Assembly: GCA_900554895.1 (NCBI GenBank)
Contig: USIX01000099.1
Coordinates: 1-8,482, forward strand
DNA length: 8,482 bases
Reading direction: 5' to 3'
DNA from: an uncultured Megamonas sp.
Lineage (GTDB): Bacteria; Bacillota; Negativicutes; Selenomonadales; Selenomonadaceae
Under the pieces are notes generated by a model that worked only from the letters and a program-made list of their open reading frames with translations, was not told the DNA's origin and made no database searches. The position numbers were made by a program, and so were the translations under genes. Positions 1 through 5,769 of this stretch are shown one piece after another; positions within the stretch are counted from its first letter, which is position 1; each line of letters opens with the position of its first letter.

Positions 1-95
1 ATCCTGTATTTCCTTGGAAATAAGCTCCATAAAATTAATATGAAATATATTATATGAGCTTAATATAAAATTGTCAATGTTTAATTTTAAATAAA
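1..95. other. AT-rich window edge, no gene recognised
   Basis: This short stretch lies downstream of the acetamidase-family gene terminator. A plus-strand frame is open from base 1 to a TGA at about 55-57, but it is too short and low in complexity to identify. It could be spacer or the tail of a neighbouring gene that lies outside the window. Confidence 0.4.
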
Positions 96-123
96 AACCC
101 TCAGGAATATATTCTTGAGGGTT
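93..123 (-). terminator. Intrinsic terminator after the acetamidase-family gene
   Basis: On the minus strand AACCCTCA pairs with TGAGGGTT (plus positions 116-123 and 96-103). An inner GAAT/ATTC pairing extends the stem past one mismatch, and a run of U follows (plus A93-A97). It starts about 10 bases after the TAA stop at 134-136, as expected for a transcript end. Confidence 0.85.
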
Positions 124-133
124 AGATAGAGAT

Positions 134-1711
134 TTATTTTATATTAGAAGTACCTATTATAGTATTGCCTACCGTAGACCAGTTTACAGGTAAATTCATT
201 ATTTCGCTTAGAGAACTTACTGGAATGAAAAATTTGTTTTCAATTTTGAGGGTTGGCGCAGAATTAGTACAGATTAAAATATCATTCATTTCATATATAT
301 TAGAATTTAATTTTGTGGATAATATATTATTATTAAATTTTAATACTGCGGAATTTTCATTTGTTGTTAAAGAACCATTTAATGCTATACTAACTTCATC
401 AAGAGGAATATATAATACATTATTTAAAATTTTTATCGGACATTTATGATTATTTATTGAAAAATCAAATGTTAAATTGTTTTTGAAATCAATCTTGGAA
501 ATAAGACCATGAATACCTTTTGTTTTATCAACAACCTGAGAGACTTCATAATCAGTAGCAGCACTTAAATATGCATAAGCAGTTTTTCTATCTACTCCGA
601 TTTGTTTGGATATAAAACTAATAGATTCACGTACGGATTTACGCATTGCTTCATCTAAATCCTCATCAAGACCTATAGGAATCCAGTATTTTTCTGTTTC
701 AGCGAAAGGCTGTACAAGAGTATCATTGTTAGTTTGAGGAATTTCGGGACTACCTTTTTTCAAAACAGTTAGGCGAACAGTACCACGAAGTGGTGCTTCT
801 AAAGCTGTCAGTGCTACTTCACCATCACCTTGGGCGAAATGTGGATCGCCTGTATAAAAACCTGCTCCAGCAATTTTTATCGGGAGATAGAGAGTAGAAC
901 CAACTCCAAGTTCGTTGATATCAATGTTGCCGCCAATATCCGTAGGTGGTACAGAACTATAATGTTCATTAGAATCAGGCGTTACGCCCATAATACCAAG
1001 AAATGGATTTAAAGGAAATTGCATTGTATGACCATTGCTTTTCATTATGCCAAACCATTCGTTATTTATTTTTTTTATGGGAGTAAAGATAGATACATTA
1101 CCATAAGATGAAGGATTTTTGTAAGAAGGATTTTCGAGACGAGGTTTTTCCGGCATTTCATCAGGAATAGTACCTTTAAAATGGCGGTTGCTAACAACAC
1201 CATAAGGAACACGAGGGGTAAGAGAAAGGACTTCTACTTTTAATACATCACCTGGTTCAGCACCATCAACGTAAACGGGACCTGTTACAATATGAGGTCC
1301 ATTCGTATCAAAATCGTGACCTTTTTTATTAGAGGCAATATTTACGGCATCCTGCAATACGTGTTCAGGTGTTATGCCATATTGGCCGAAATATTTCACA
1401 GGGTCTTTACCCTGGTCTTCTAAAATACCCTCATGGGATACAGTATCAAAAGTTATGGTACTGCCACTTGGTACGTGAAGAATGGGTTTATCGTTGCGAT
1501 TGGGTAACATACCCCAGAAGATATTATCTAAAGTAGATGGTATGTAATAGTCGCCCGGAATTGTTCCATCATCTTTAGTTTGCAGATAATCAACGGATGG
1601 AGCTCTATAGGCTGCTTCTGCTGGATTGTATCCTGAAAGAAAGCCGGAGGATAGAGAAACAGATAATACTGTGGAGAGAATAAGTTTTTTGTTGAGTTTA
1701 ATTTTTTTCAT
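134..1711 (-). CDS. Secreted acetamidase/formamidase-family protein with C-terminal stalk-like domain
   Basis: This 525-residue protein probably hydrolyses a short amide to ammonia and a carboxylate outside the cytoplasm; the exact substrate cannot be read from sequence. Residues 1-34 form a signal peptide: a Lys-rich start, a hydrophobic core and an AEA-A cleavage region. Residues about 55-400 match the FmdA/AmdA fold (PF03069 type), including VSHEG near 92-95, NGPH-VTGPVYVDGAEPGD near 137-154, and the GDPHFAQGDGE signature at 288-298, which is the strongest identifier. Residues about 412-525 resemble the copper-amine-oxidase N-terminal-like stalk domain common in secreted Bacillota proteins (VLYIPLDEVSIAL near 432-444, FFIPVSSLSEIM near 494-505). 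Classical FmdA/AmdA enzymes are cytosolic and lack this tail. The ATG at 1711 has an AGGAAG site 7 bases upstream (plus 1719-1724). The gene is divergent from the asparaginase gene. The family is certain; the substrate is not. Confidence 0.88.
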   Translation of the reverse strand: MKKIKLNKKLILSTVLSVSLSSGFLSGYNPAEAAYRAPSVDYLQTKDDGTIPGDYYIPSTLDNIFWGMLPNRNDKPILHVPSGSTITFDTVSHEGILEDQGKDPVKYFGQYGITPEHVLQDAVNIASNKKGHDFDTNGPHIVTGPVYVDGAEPGDVLKVEVLSLTPRVPYGVVSNRHFKGTIPDEMPEKPRLENPSYKNPSSYGNVSIFTPIKKINNEWFGIMKSNGHTMQFPLNPFLGIMGVTPDSNEHYSSVPPTDIGGNIDINELGVGSTLYLPIKIAGAGFYTGDPHFAQGDGEVALTALEAPLRGTVRLTVLKKGSPEIPQTNNDTLVQPFAETEKYWIPIGLDEDLDEAMRKSVRESISFISKQIGVDRKTAYAYLSAATDYEVSQVVDKTKGIHGLISKIDFKNNLTFDFSINNHKCPIKILNNVLYIPLDEVSIALNGSLTTNENSAVLKFNNNILSTKLNSNIYEMNDILICTNSAPTLKIENKFFIPVSSLSEIMNLPVNWSTVGNTIIGTSNIK

Positions 1712-1732
1712 TAAATCGCTTCCTGTCTGTTA

Positions 1733-1777
1733 AAAAATAAAAAAGACAAAGGTGCTGTTTAAAGACACCTTTGTCTT
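1733..1777 (-). terminator. Intrinsic-terminator-like hairpin in the acetamidase 5' leader
   Basis: On the minus strand AAGACAAAGGTG (plus 1766-1777) and CACCTTTGTCTT (plus 1743-1754) form a perfect 12-bp stem with an 11-base loop. A U-rich tract follows (plus A-run 1732-1744 with one interruption). The hairpin lies between the promoter and the ribosome binding site and begins at or near the predicted start of transcription. It therefore looks like an attenuator or a 5' stem of this gene and not the end of another gene, because no minus-strand gene lies upstream. Confidence 0.75.
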
Positions 1778-1793
1778 GTTATGAGCATAACAA
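1776..1793. promoter_or_regulatory. Palindromic operator candidate over the acetamidase -10 box
   Basis: TTGTTATGAGCATAACAA has perfect 8-base arms around a 2-base centre. It contains TGTTA-N6-TAACA, a spacing typical of Crp/Fnr-family sites. It covers the -10 hexamer at 1784-1789, so a bound protein would be expected to repress. A half-site copy, TGTTATGC, recurs at 1835-1842 between the two divergent promoters. Which regulator binds is not known from this window. Confidence 0.55.
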
Positions 1794-1812
1794 AATCATT
1801 TTATTTTGTCAA
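1784..1812 (-). promoter_or_regulatory. Sigma-A-type promoter of the acetamidase-family gene
   Basis: On the minus strand TTGACA (plus 1807-1812) is followed by a 17-base spacer and TATGCT (plus 1784-1789). The consensus -35 box and ideal spacing make this the evident promoter. Transcription should begin near plus position 1777, at the foot of the leader hairpin. Confidence 0.8.
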
Positions 1813-1873
1813 TATGTAAATATAATTTTGTTCGTGTTATGCTTATTGTGTACAGTATTTTTAAGCTATGTGG

Positions 1874-1902
1874 TTGATAATGGATTTTCAGTATGATATA
1901 TT
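1874..1902 (+). promoter_or_regulatory. Sigma-A-type promoter of the asparaginase-amidase operon
   Basis: TTGATA (1874-1879), a 17-base spacer and TATATT (1897-1902) fit the housekeeping promoter consensus. The predicted start is near 1909, about 70 bases before the asparaginase ATG. TATTAT at 1899-1904 is an alternative -10 with 19-base spacing. Confidence 0.7.
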
Positions 1903-1920
1903 ATATGCATTAAAGCAATG

Positions 1921-1961
1921 AAGCTGTGAGTGGATGAATGTCATCTATTCACAGCTTTTTT
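1921..1961 (+). terminator. Intrinsic-terminator-like hairpin in the asparaginase 5' leader
   Basis: The arms 1921-1937 and 1941-1957 can form 17 consecutive pairs (two of them G-U) closed by a 3-base ATG loop. The T-run 1956-1961 overlaps the stem base and gives a short U-tract. The hairpin starts about 12 bases after the predicted transcription start and ends just before the AGGAGG site. No plus-strand gene lies upstream, so it appears to be a leader attenuator for the asparaginase operon. Confidence 0.75.
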
Positions 1962-1977
1962 GTTAGGAGGAATAGTT

Positions 1978-3045
1978 ATGTTAGGAAAGAAAAAAATTAT
2001 TTCATTGACTTTAAGTGTATTTTTATTAGGTGGATGTGTAACAAGTTTTGCCGCCGATTTGCCAGAAGTAAAAATTTTAGCTACGGGTGGAACAATTGCA
2101 GGCAGTGCTCCTTCTAATACGCAGATGACAGGGTATACATCAGGGGCATTAGGTGTTGATACGCTCATTAATGCCGTACCGGAAATAAAAAATATAGCCG
2201 TTGTCAGCGGCGAACAGATTGCCAATATCGGCAGTGAAAATATGACTAATGATGTTTGGTTAAAACTTGCAAAACGTTGCAATGAACTTTTATCAGACCC
2301 AAATATCAAAGGTATTGTTATTACTCACGGAACGGATACTCTGGAAGAAACGGCATATTTTTTGAATTTAACTGTAAAAAGCGATAAACCAGTCGTAATA
2401 ATTGGTGCCATGCGTCCTGCTACTGCTATCAGTGCAGACGGTCCGGTGAATTTGTTAAATGCTGTTAAACTGGCATCTTCGCCTAAAGCGGTAGGTAAGG
2501 GTGTATTAGTAGCACTTAATGATGAAATAAATGGTGCACGTGATGTAACGAAAACGAATACGAGCAATGTGGCTACGTTTAAAGCTCCAGAATTAGGACT
2601 TTTGGGATATTTTGCTAATGGAGAACCGTATTTTTATAAAGAAACGACACGCAAACATACTAAGGATAGTGAATTTGATGTCAGCAATTTGACAGATTTG
2701 CCGCGTGTAGATATTATTTATACTCATGGTAATGACGACAGAGTTTTAATTGATGCTGCTGTAAAGGCTGGTGCAAAAGGTATTGTTTATGCGGGTAGCG
2801 GAATGGGCAGTATTCATAAAGATGCAGAACCAGGGCTGGTTGACGCTCAGAAAAAAGGGGTCGTTATTGTGCGTAGTTCCCGTGTAGGAAACGGTATGGT
2901 GGTTGCAGGTTCGGAGCAGTACACGAAGGAACACTTTTTAAACGGTGATACCTTAAATCCGCAGAAAGCACGTATTCTGTTGCAGTTAGCACTGACAAAG
3001 ACAAATAATTTGGGCGAAATACAGAAAATGTTTGATGAATATTGA
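1978..3045 (+). CDS. ansB: Type II L-asparaginase, exported
   Basis: This 355-residue enzyme hydrolyses L-asparagine to aspartate and ammonia outside the cytoplasm, and is probably a tetramer as in its family. All expected active-site elements are present: the nucleophile Thr39 in ATGGTIAG, Tyr53 (equivalent to E. coli Tyr25), Thr119-Asp120 in HGTDTLEETAYFL, GAMRP at 143-147, and Lys192 in RDVTKTNT. The ending LNPQKARILLQLALT is also shared with E. coli AnsB. Residues 1-25 form a signal peptide; cleavage may fall after SFA, or Cys20 in LLGGC may act as a lipobox cysteine. The ATG at 1978 is chosen because TAGGAGG lies 7 bases upstream; an in-frame extension to 1930 would run through the leader hairpin. 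A nitrilase-family amidase gene follows 20 bases after the stop, in the same operon. Confidence 0.95.
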   Translation: MLGKKKIISLTLSVFLLGGCVTSFAADLPEVKILATGGTIAGSAPSNTQMTGYTSGALGVDTLINAVPEIKNIAVVSGEQIANIGSENMTNDVWLKLAKRCNELLSDPNIKGIVITHGTDTLEETAYFLNLTVKSDKPVVIIGAMRPATAISADGPVNLLNAVKLASSPKAVGKGVLVALNDEINGARDVTKTNTSNVATFKAPELGLLGYFANGEPYFYKETTRKHTKDSEFDVSNLTDLPRVDIIYTHGNDDRVLIDAAVKAGAKGIVYAGSGMGSIHKDAEPGLVDAQKKGVVIVRSSRVGNGMVVAGSEQYTKEHFLNGDTLNPQKARILLQLALTKTNNLGEIQKMFDEY

Positions 3046-3065
3046 TAATGAAAGGAAGAATGTCA

Positions 3066-4175
3066 ATGTTTTTGCAAAAATACTATACAAAGATAATAGG
3101 CAGTCTGTTGATTTTAGGAGCTCTGATGATTTCTGCCGTATCATGTTTAGCGGCGGAATTTGAAAATAGCATGCGCATAGCAACTGTTAATTTTCAACCG
3201 ATATGGGGAGATAAAAAGGCTAACTTAAATAAAATGGTTGAGATGACAAAACAAGCCGCAGATAATGGAGCACAATTAGTACTTTTTCCAGAAATGTGCT
3301 TAACTGGCTATGCTATGGAACAGGATAATTTTATAAAACGTAGTGAACGAATGCAGGTAAAACTCGCAGAAGAAATAAACGGCGAGAGTGCAAAAATAAT
3401 GGCACAGACAGCAAAAGAAAATAAAGTATACGTAGTATATGGATATCCTGAAAGAATAGGAAAAGACCCGTTAAATGTATATAATTCAGCTGTAGCAATT
3501 TCTCCGAGCGGTGAAATTTTAGGTTCGTATAGAAAAGTTCATCCATTCGGAAGCGAAGTAATTTGGGCAAAGACGGGAACGGAACCTTTTATGTTTGATA
3601 GTCCATGGGGAAAAATAGGTATCAGTATATGTTATGATACATATAATTATCCTGAACTGAGCCGGTTTTATGTAGCTAAAGGTGCGAAGATAATTCTTAA
3701 TCCGACAGCTACTTCTTGGGGTTATTATTCTGCTAGCGAGTTAGAAAACGGACAGCCGTTAAATGACGGAAAGCCTATTAACGGTAATAATAAAGCGTGG
3801 CTCAACAGATTTAAGAACAGAATTGAAGCGGTAACTACGCAAAACGGCGTTTTTTTAGTAACTTCAGATTTAATAGGTGCGGAACGAAAGGCGGACGGTA
3901 CATTTATGGGAACGGCATTTCCAGGTGGTAGCTGTGTAGTGGGACCGACTGATGATAAAAAAGGAACTATGGAATATATTTCATATTATGGAACAAATCC
4001 AGAAACATCTGTAGATGAAGGCATTATTTATAGTGATTTGAATTTGGAAAATGCAAAAAGGAATTCTTTTACCAATTATATAAAAACGGAGTTGCAGGAA
4101 GGAAATTTATATCAGCCTTCATTGTATGAAAAATGGTTTAAGGATTTGAAAAAAGATTATAAATCCTTATATTAA
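3066..4175 (+). CDS. Secreted nitrilase-superfamily carbon-nitrogen hydrolase (amidase)
   Basis: This is a 369-residue member of the nitrilase superfamily (CN_hydrolase), which cleaves amide or nitrile C-N bonds using a Glu-Lys-Cys triad. The triad is visible: Glu76 in LFPEMCLTGY, Lys157 in YRKVHPFG and Cys189 in ISICYDTYNYPE. NRIEAVTTQNGVFLV near 260-280 is also typical. The substrate is unknown; the context with asparaginase and an acetamidase-like enzyme suggests an amide. Residues 1-30 are a signal peptide, unusual because most family members are cytosolic; cleavage may follow CLA, or Cys27 in AVSC may be a weak lipobox. Several in-frame starts exist (TTG 3042, ATG 3048, 3060, 3066). ATG 3066 is preferred because GGAAG sits 7 bases upstream. 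It is the last gene of the asparaginase operon, followed by a strong terminator. Confidence 0.88.
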   Translation: MFLQKYYTKIIGSLLILGALMISAVSCLAAEFENSMRIATVNFQPIWGDKKANLNKMVEMTKQAADNGAQLVLFPEMCLTGYAMEQDNFIKRSERMQVKLAEEINGESAKIMAQTAKENKVYVVYGYPERIGKDPLNVYNSAVAISPSGEILGSYRKVHPFGSEVIWAKTGTEPFMFDSPWGKIGISICYDTYNYPELSRFYVAKGAKIILNPTATSWGYYSASELENGQPLNDGKPINGNNKAWLNRFKNRIEAVTTQNGVFLVTSDLIGAERKADGTFMGTAFPGGSCVVGPTDDKKGTMEYISYYGTNPETSVDEGIIYSDLNLENAKRNSFTNYIKTELQEGNLYQPSLYEKWFKDLKKDYKSLY

Positions 4176-4179
4176 AATG

Positions 4180-4210
4180 AAAACCTCAGAGAAGTATCTC
4201 TGAGGTTTTT
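4180..4210 (+). terminator. Intrinsic terminator after the asparaginase-amidase operon
   Basis: AAAACCTCAGAGA (4180-4192) and TCTCTGAGGTTTT (4197-4209) form a 13-bp stem with a 4-base loop, ending in a T-run. It starts 5 bases after the amidase stop. Because the stem is flanked by A and T runs, it could also terminate minus-strand transcripts coming from larE. Confidence 0.9.
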
Positions 4211-4448
4211 GTGTATAAGTTTGAATATGGAAAGCTATCTAAATACGTAATAAAATTTTAGAATGGATTGTAATTTATGGTGCTAATAGTTTAAATTAAG
4301 TTACTGTTGAAATCCGAATTAAGTTATTATATGGGCTATATTCAAAAATGAGATTCAAGGCGATTTAGTATAGCGGGTAGTATAACGTTAAAAGGGTTTT
4401 CTTTTTTGTTCATTTTTAGTTTCAAATAAAAATAAACATTATTATAAG
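4211..4448. other. AT-rich intergenic spacer, no gene recognised
   Basis: This spacer separates the convergent ends of the amidase operon and the larC2-larE operon. I see no coding frame with a ribosome binding site and no clear hairpin of its own. AATTAAGTTA occurs twice in direct orientation (4294-4303 and 4317-4326), which may be chance in such AT-rich DNA. Confidence 0.5.
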
Positions 4449-5249
4449 TTATTTCAGTATAGCATTGTTGCTGCCTTTTGTATAACCAGATAAATCAATG
4501 GTTACGAATTTAAAACCGAGTTTTTTTAATTCAATATCGATTAATTTTATCGTTTCAGGTCTAATGATTTTAGCTATTTGCGTTTCATCAACTTCAATAC
4601 GGGCTAAATCGCCATGATGGCGGACGCGCATTTGCCCTTGTACAAATGGGCGAATGATTTTTTCAGCTTGGGCTACCTGATGCAATCTTTCCGGTGTTAT
4701 TTTAATGCCGTAGGCAAGACGCGAGGCGAGACAGGCAGAGCTTAATTTGTTCCAGACAGGCAAATTCCACTGTTTTGCCATTTGGCGTATTTCGTTTTTG
4801 GTGATATGAAGTTCTAAAAACGGGGATTTTACTCTGTCAAATTCTTTCAGGGCAGTCATGCCGGGGCGGTAATCTCCTTTATCATCTTCATTGGAGCCTT
4901 CAAGCAGATAAAAGATATTGTTCTGACGGCAGAACTCTTCCATAAATTTAAAGCGGTTGATATGGCAATGATAACAACGCATTTTGTCGTTGGCAGTGAA
5001 TTGGGCATCAGCTAAGTCATTAAAATGAAAAATTTCATGCTTTATGCCGATTTGCTCTGCGACCTGCTGAGCGTCGTTGATTTCATCTTCCGTCATAAGC
5101 GATGATACAGCTGTAACAGCTATAGCTTTGTCGCCGAGTGCAAGATGGCAGGCTTTTGCAAGAGCAGAGCTGTCCACTCCGCCGGAAAATGCTACGGCTA
5201 CGGATTTATAGGACTTGATTAATTCGATTAATTGCTGTTGTTTAGTCAT
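4449..5249 (-). CDS. larE: LarE, sulfur transferase of nickel-pincer nucleotide cofactor synthesis
   Basis: This 266-residue cytosolic enzyme adenylates the carboxylates of pyridinium-3,5-biscarboxylate mononucleotide and converts them to thiocarboxylates, before nickel insertion. The PP-loop SGGVDSS is at 22-28. The conserved SACLASRLAYG segment holds Cys173, equivalent to the sacrificial Cys176 of Lactiplantibacillus plantarum LarE. Cys92 and Cys95 in MRCYHC add a CxxC pair. This three-Cys pattern matches the LarE subgroup reported to hold a [4Fe-4S] cluster and to act catalytically, in contrast to enzymes that sacrifice their own cysteine; subgroup assignment is from memory of the family. 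The start overlaps the end of larC2 by 8 bases (ATGACTAA), implying translational coupling. Length is normal for the family. Confidence 0.93.
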   Translation of the reverse strand: MTKQQQLIELIKSYKSVAVAFSGGVDSSALAKACHLALGDKAIAVTAVSSLMTEDEINDAQQVAEQIGIKHEIFHFNDLADAQFTANDKMRCYHCHINRFKFMEEFCRQNNIFYLLEGSNEDDKGDYRPGMTALKEFDRVKSPFLELHITKNEIRQMAKQWNLPVWNKLSSACLASRLAYGIKITPERLHQVAQAEKIIRPFVQGQMRVRHHGDLARIEVDETQIAKIIRPETIKLIDIELKKLGFKFVTIDLSGYTKGSNNAILK

Positions 5250-5715
5250 GATGTAGTTCCTCGTTTATTAAAGATAATGCTGTTTGTTGTACTTTTTTCA
5301 GTGGTACGCTGTATTTTTGCGCAGCTTTTTTACAATCTTCATATTCAGCGGAGATATTTAGAATTTTATCTCCTTTTTTGGCAATTTTACAGCTTATTTT
5401 TCCATATGGAGTGTCGATTATTTTAAATTCTCTATTAAGGCTGTAACGGGTGATTACTTCTTCACGTATGCCAAGAGTGGTCGTTTCAGCAAAAATTATG
5501 TCAAGGCATTTTTCTTTATTTTCTGGGCGGGTAAGTACGGATAAAGTATTGGCGCAGCGGGATTTTTTCATATAAATCGGTGTGAGCCATACATCAAGTG
5601 CAGACGCGTTGAACAATTTTTCTGTAATATACTCGTAATTTTGCGGATTGAAATCATCAATGTTGCATGATAAAACGATTAATTTGTCGATTGTATATTC
5701 TGCCACAATTTTCAT
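5242..5715 (-). CDS. larC: LarC2: stand-alone C-terminal domain of the nickel-insertion protein LarC
   Basis: This 157-residue protein matches only the C-terminal part of LarC (DUF111/PF01969, usually about 400 residues), the CTP-dependent protein that inserts nickel into the pincer cofactor. Recognisable blocks are CNIDDFNPQNYEYI at 17-30, ALDVWLTPIYMKKSR at 39-53 and AETTTLGIR at 76-84. In L. plantarum the same region, LarC2, is joined to LarC1 by a programmed frameshift and carries the CTP-binding site. Here no LarC1 precedes it: the frame is closed by TAA at 5737-5739, and the MATE gene ends 50 bases upstream. Its ribosome binding site is weak (AAATGAG touching the ATG), but a promoter lies just upstream. 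larE overlaps its 3' end. LarC1 may be encoded elsewhere or lost. Confidence 0.87.
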   Translation of the reverse strand: MKIVAEYTIDKLIVLSCNIDDFNPQNYEYITEKLFNASALDVWLTPIYMKKSRCANTLSVLTRPENKEKCLDIIFAETTTLGIREEVITRYSLNREFKIIDTPYGKISCKIAKKGDKILNISAEYEDCKKAAQKYSVPLKKVQQTALSLINEELHHD

Positions 5716-5741
5716 CTCATTTCTTATTATTTCTATTTAGT

Positions 5742-5769
5742 ATAATACTTGGATTGAAGTTTAAGTCAA
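5742..5769 (-). promoter_or_regulatory. Probable promoter of larC2-larE
   Basis: On the minus strand TTGACT (plus 5764-5769) overlaps the MATE stop codon. It is followed by 16 bases and TATTAT (plus 5742-5747); TATACT at 5739-5744 is an alternative -10 with 19-base spacing. It would let larC2 and larE be expressed independently of the pump. No terminator separates the two genes, so read-through from the pump also remains possible. Confidence 0.55.

Noticed and set aside
1733..1961. Classical ANTAR (AmiR/NasR-type) antiterminator targets in the two amidase leaders
   Set aside because: ANTAR sites need two adjacent small hairpins with hexaloops before the terminator. There is no room between the predicted starts and the hairpins.
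1930..1977. N-terminal extension of the asparaginase from an upstream ATG at 1930
   Set aside because: The extension runs through the leader hairpin and T-run and lacks a ribosome binding site. ATG 1978 has TAGGAGG at ideal spacing and gives a proper signal peptide.
1903..1977. T-box or other amino-acid riboswitch upstream of the asparaginase
   Set aside because: The leader is only about 70 bases and is almost filled by one hairpin; there is no T-box consensus or specifier stem.
3042..3065. TTG, ATG 3048 and ATG 3060 as starts of the nitrilase-family gene
   Set aside because: None has a well-spaced Shine-Dalgarno. GGAAG at 3054-3058 is placed correctly only for ATG 3066, and the signal peptide is complete from there.
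4294..4326. 10-base direct repeat AATTAAGTTA as a transposition scar or array
   Set aside because: There are only two copies in very AT-rich DNA, with no inverted ends, no transposase and no regular spacing.
5716..5765. Frameshift or programmed frameshift joining larC2 to an upstream larC1
   Set aside because: Only 50 bases separate larC2 from the MATE stop, with an in-frame TAA at 5737-5739. The sequence upstream in other frames is the MATE gene, not LarC1.
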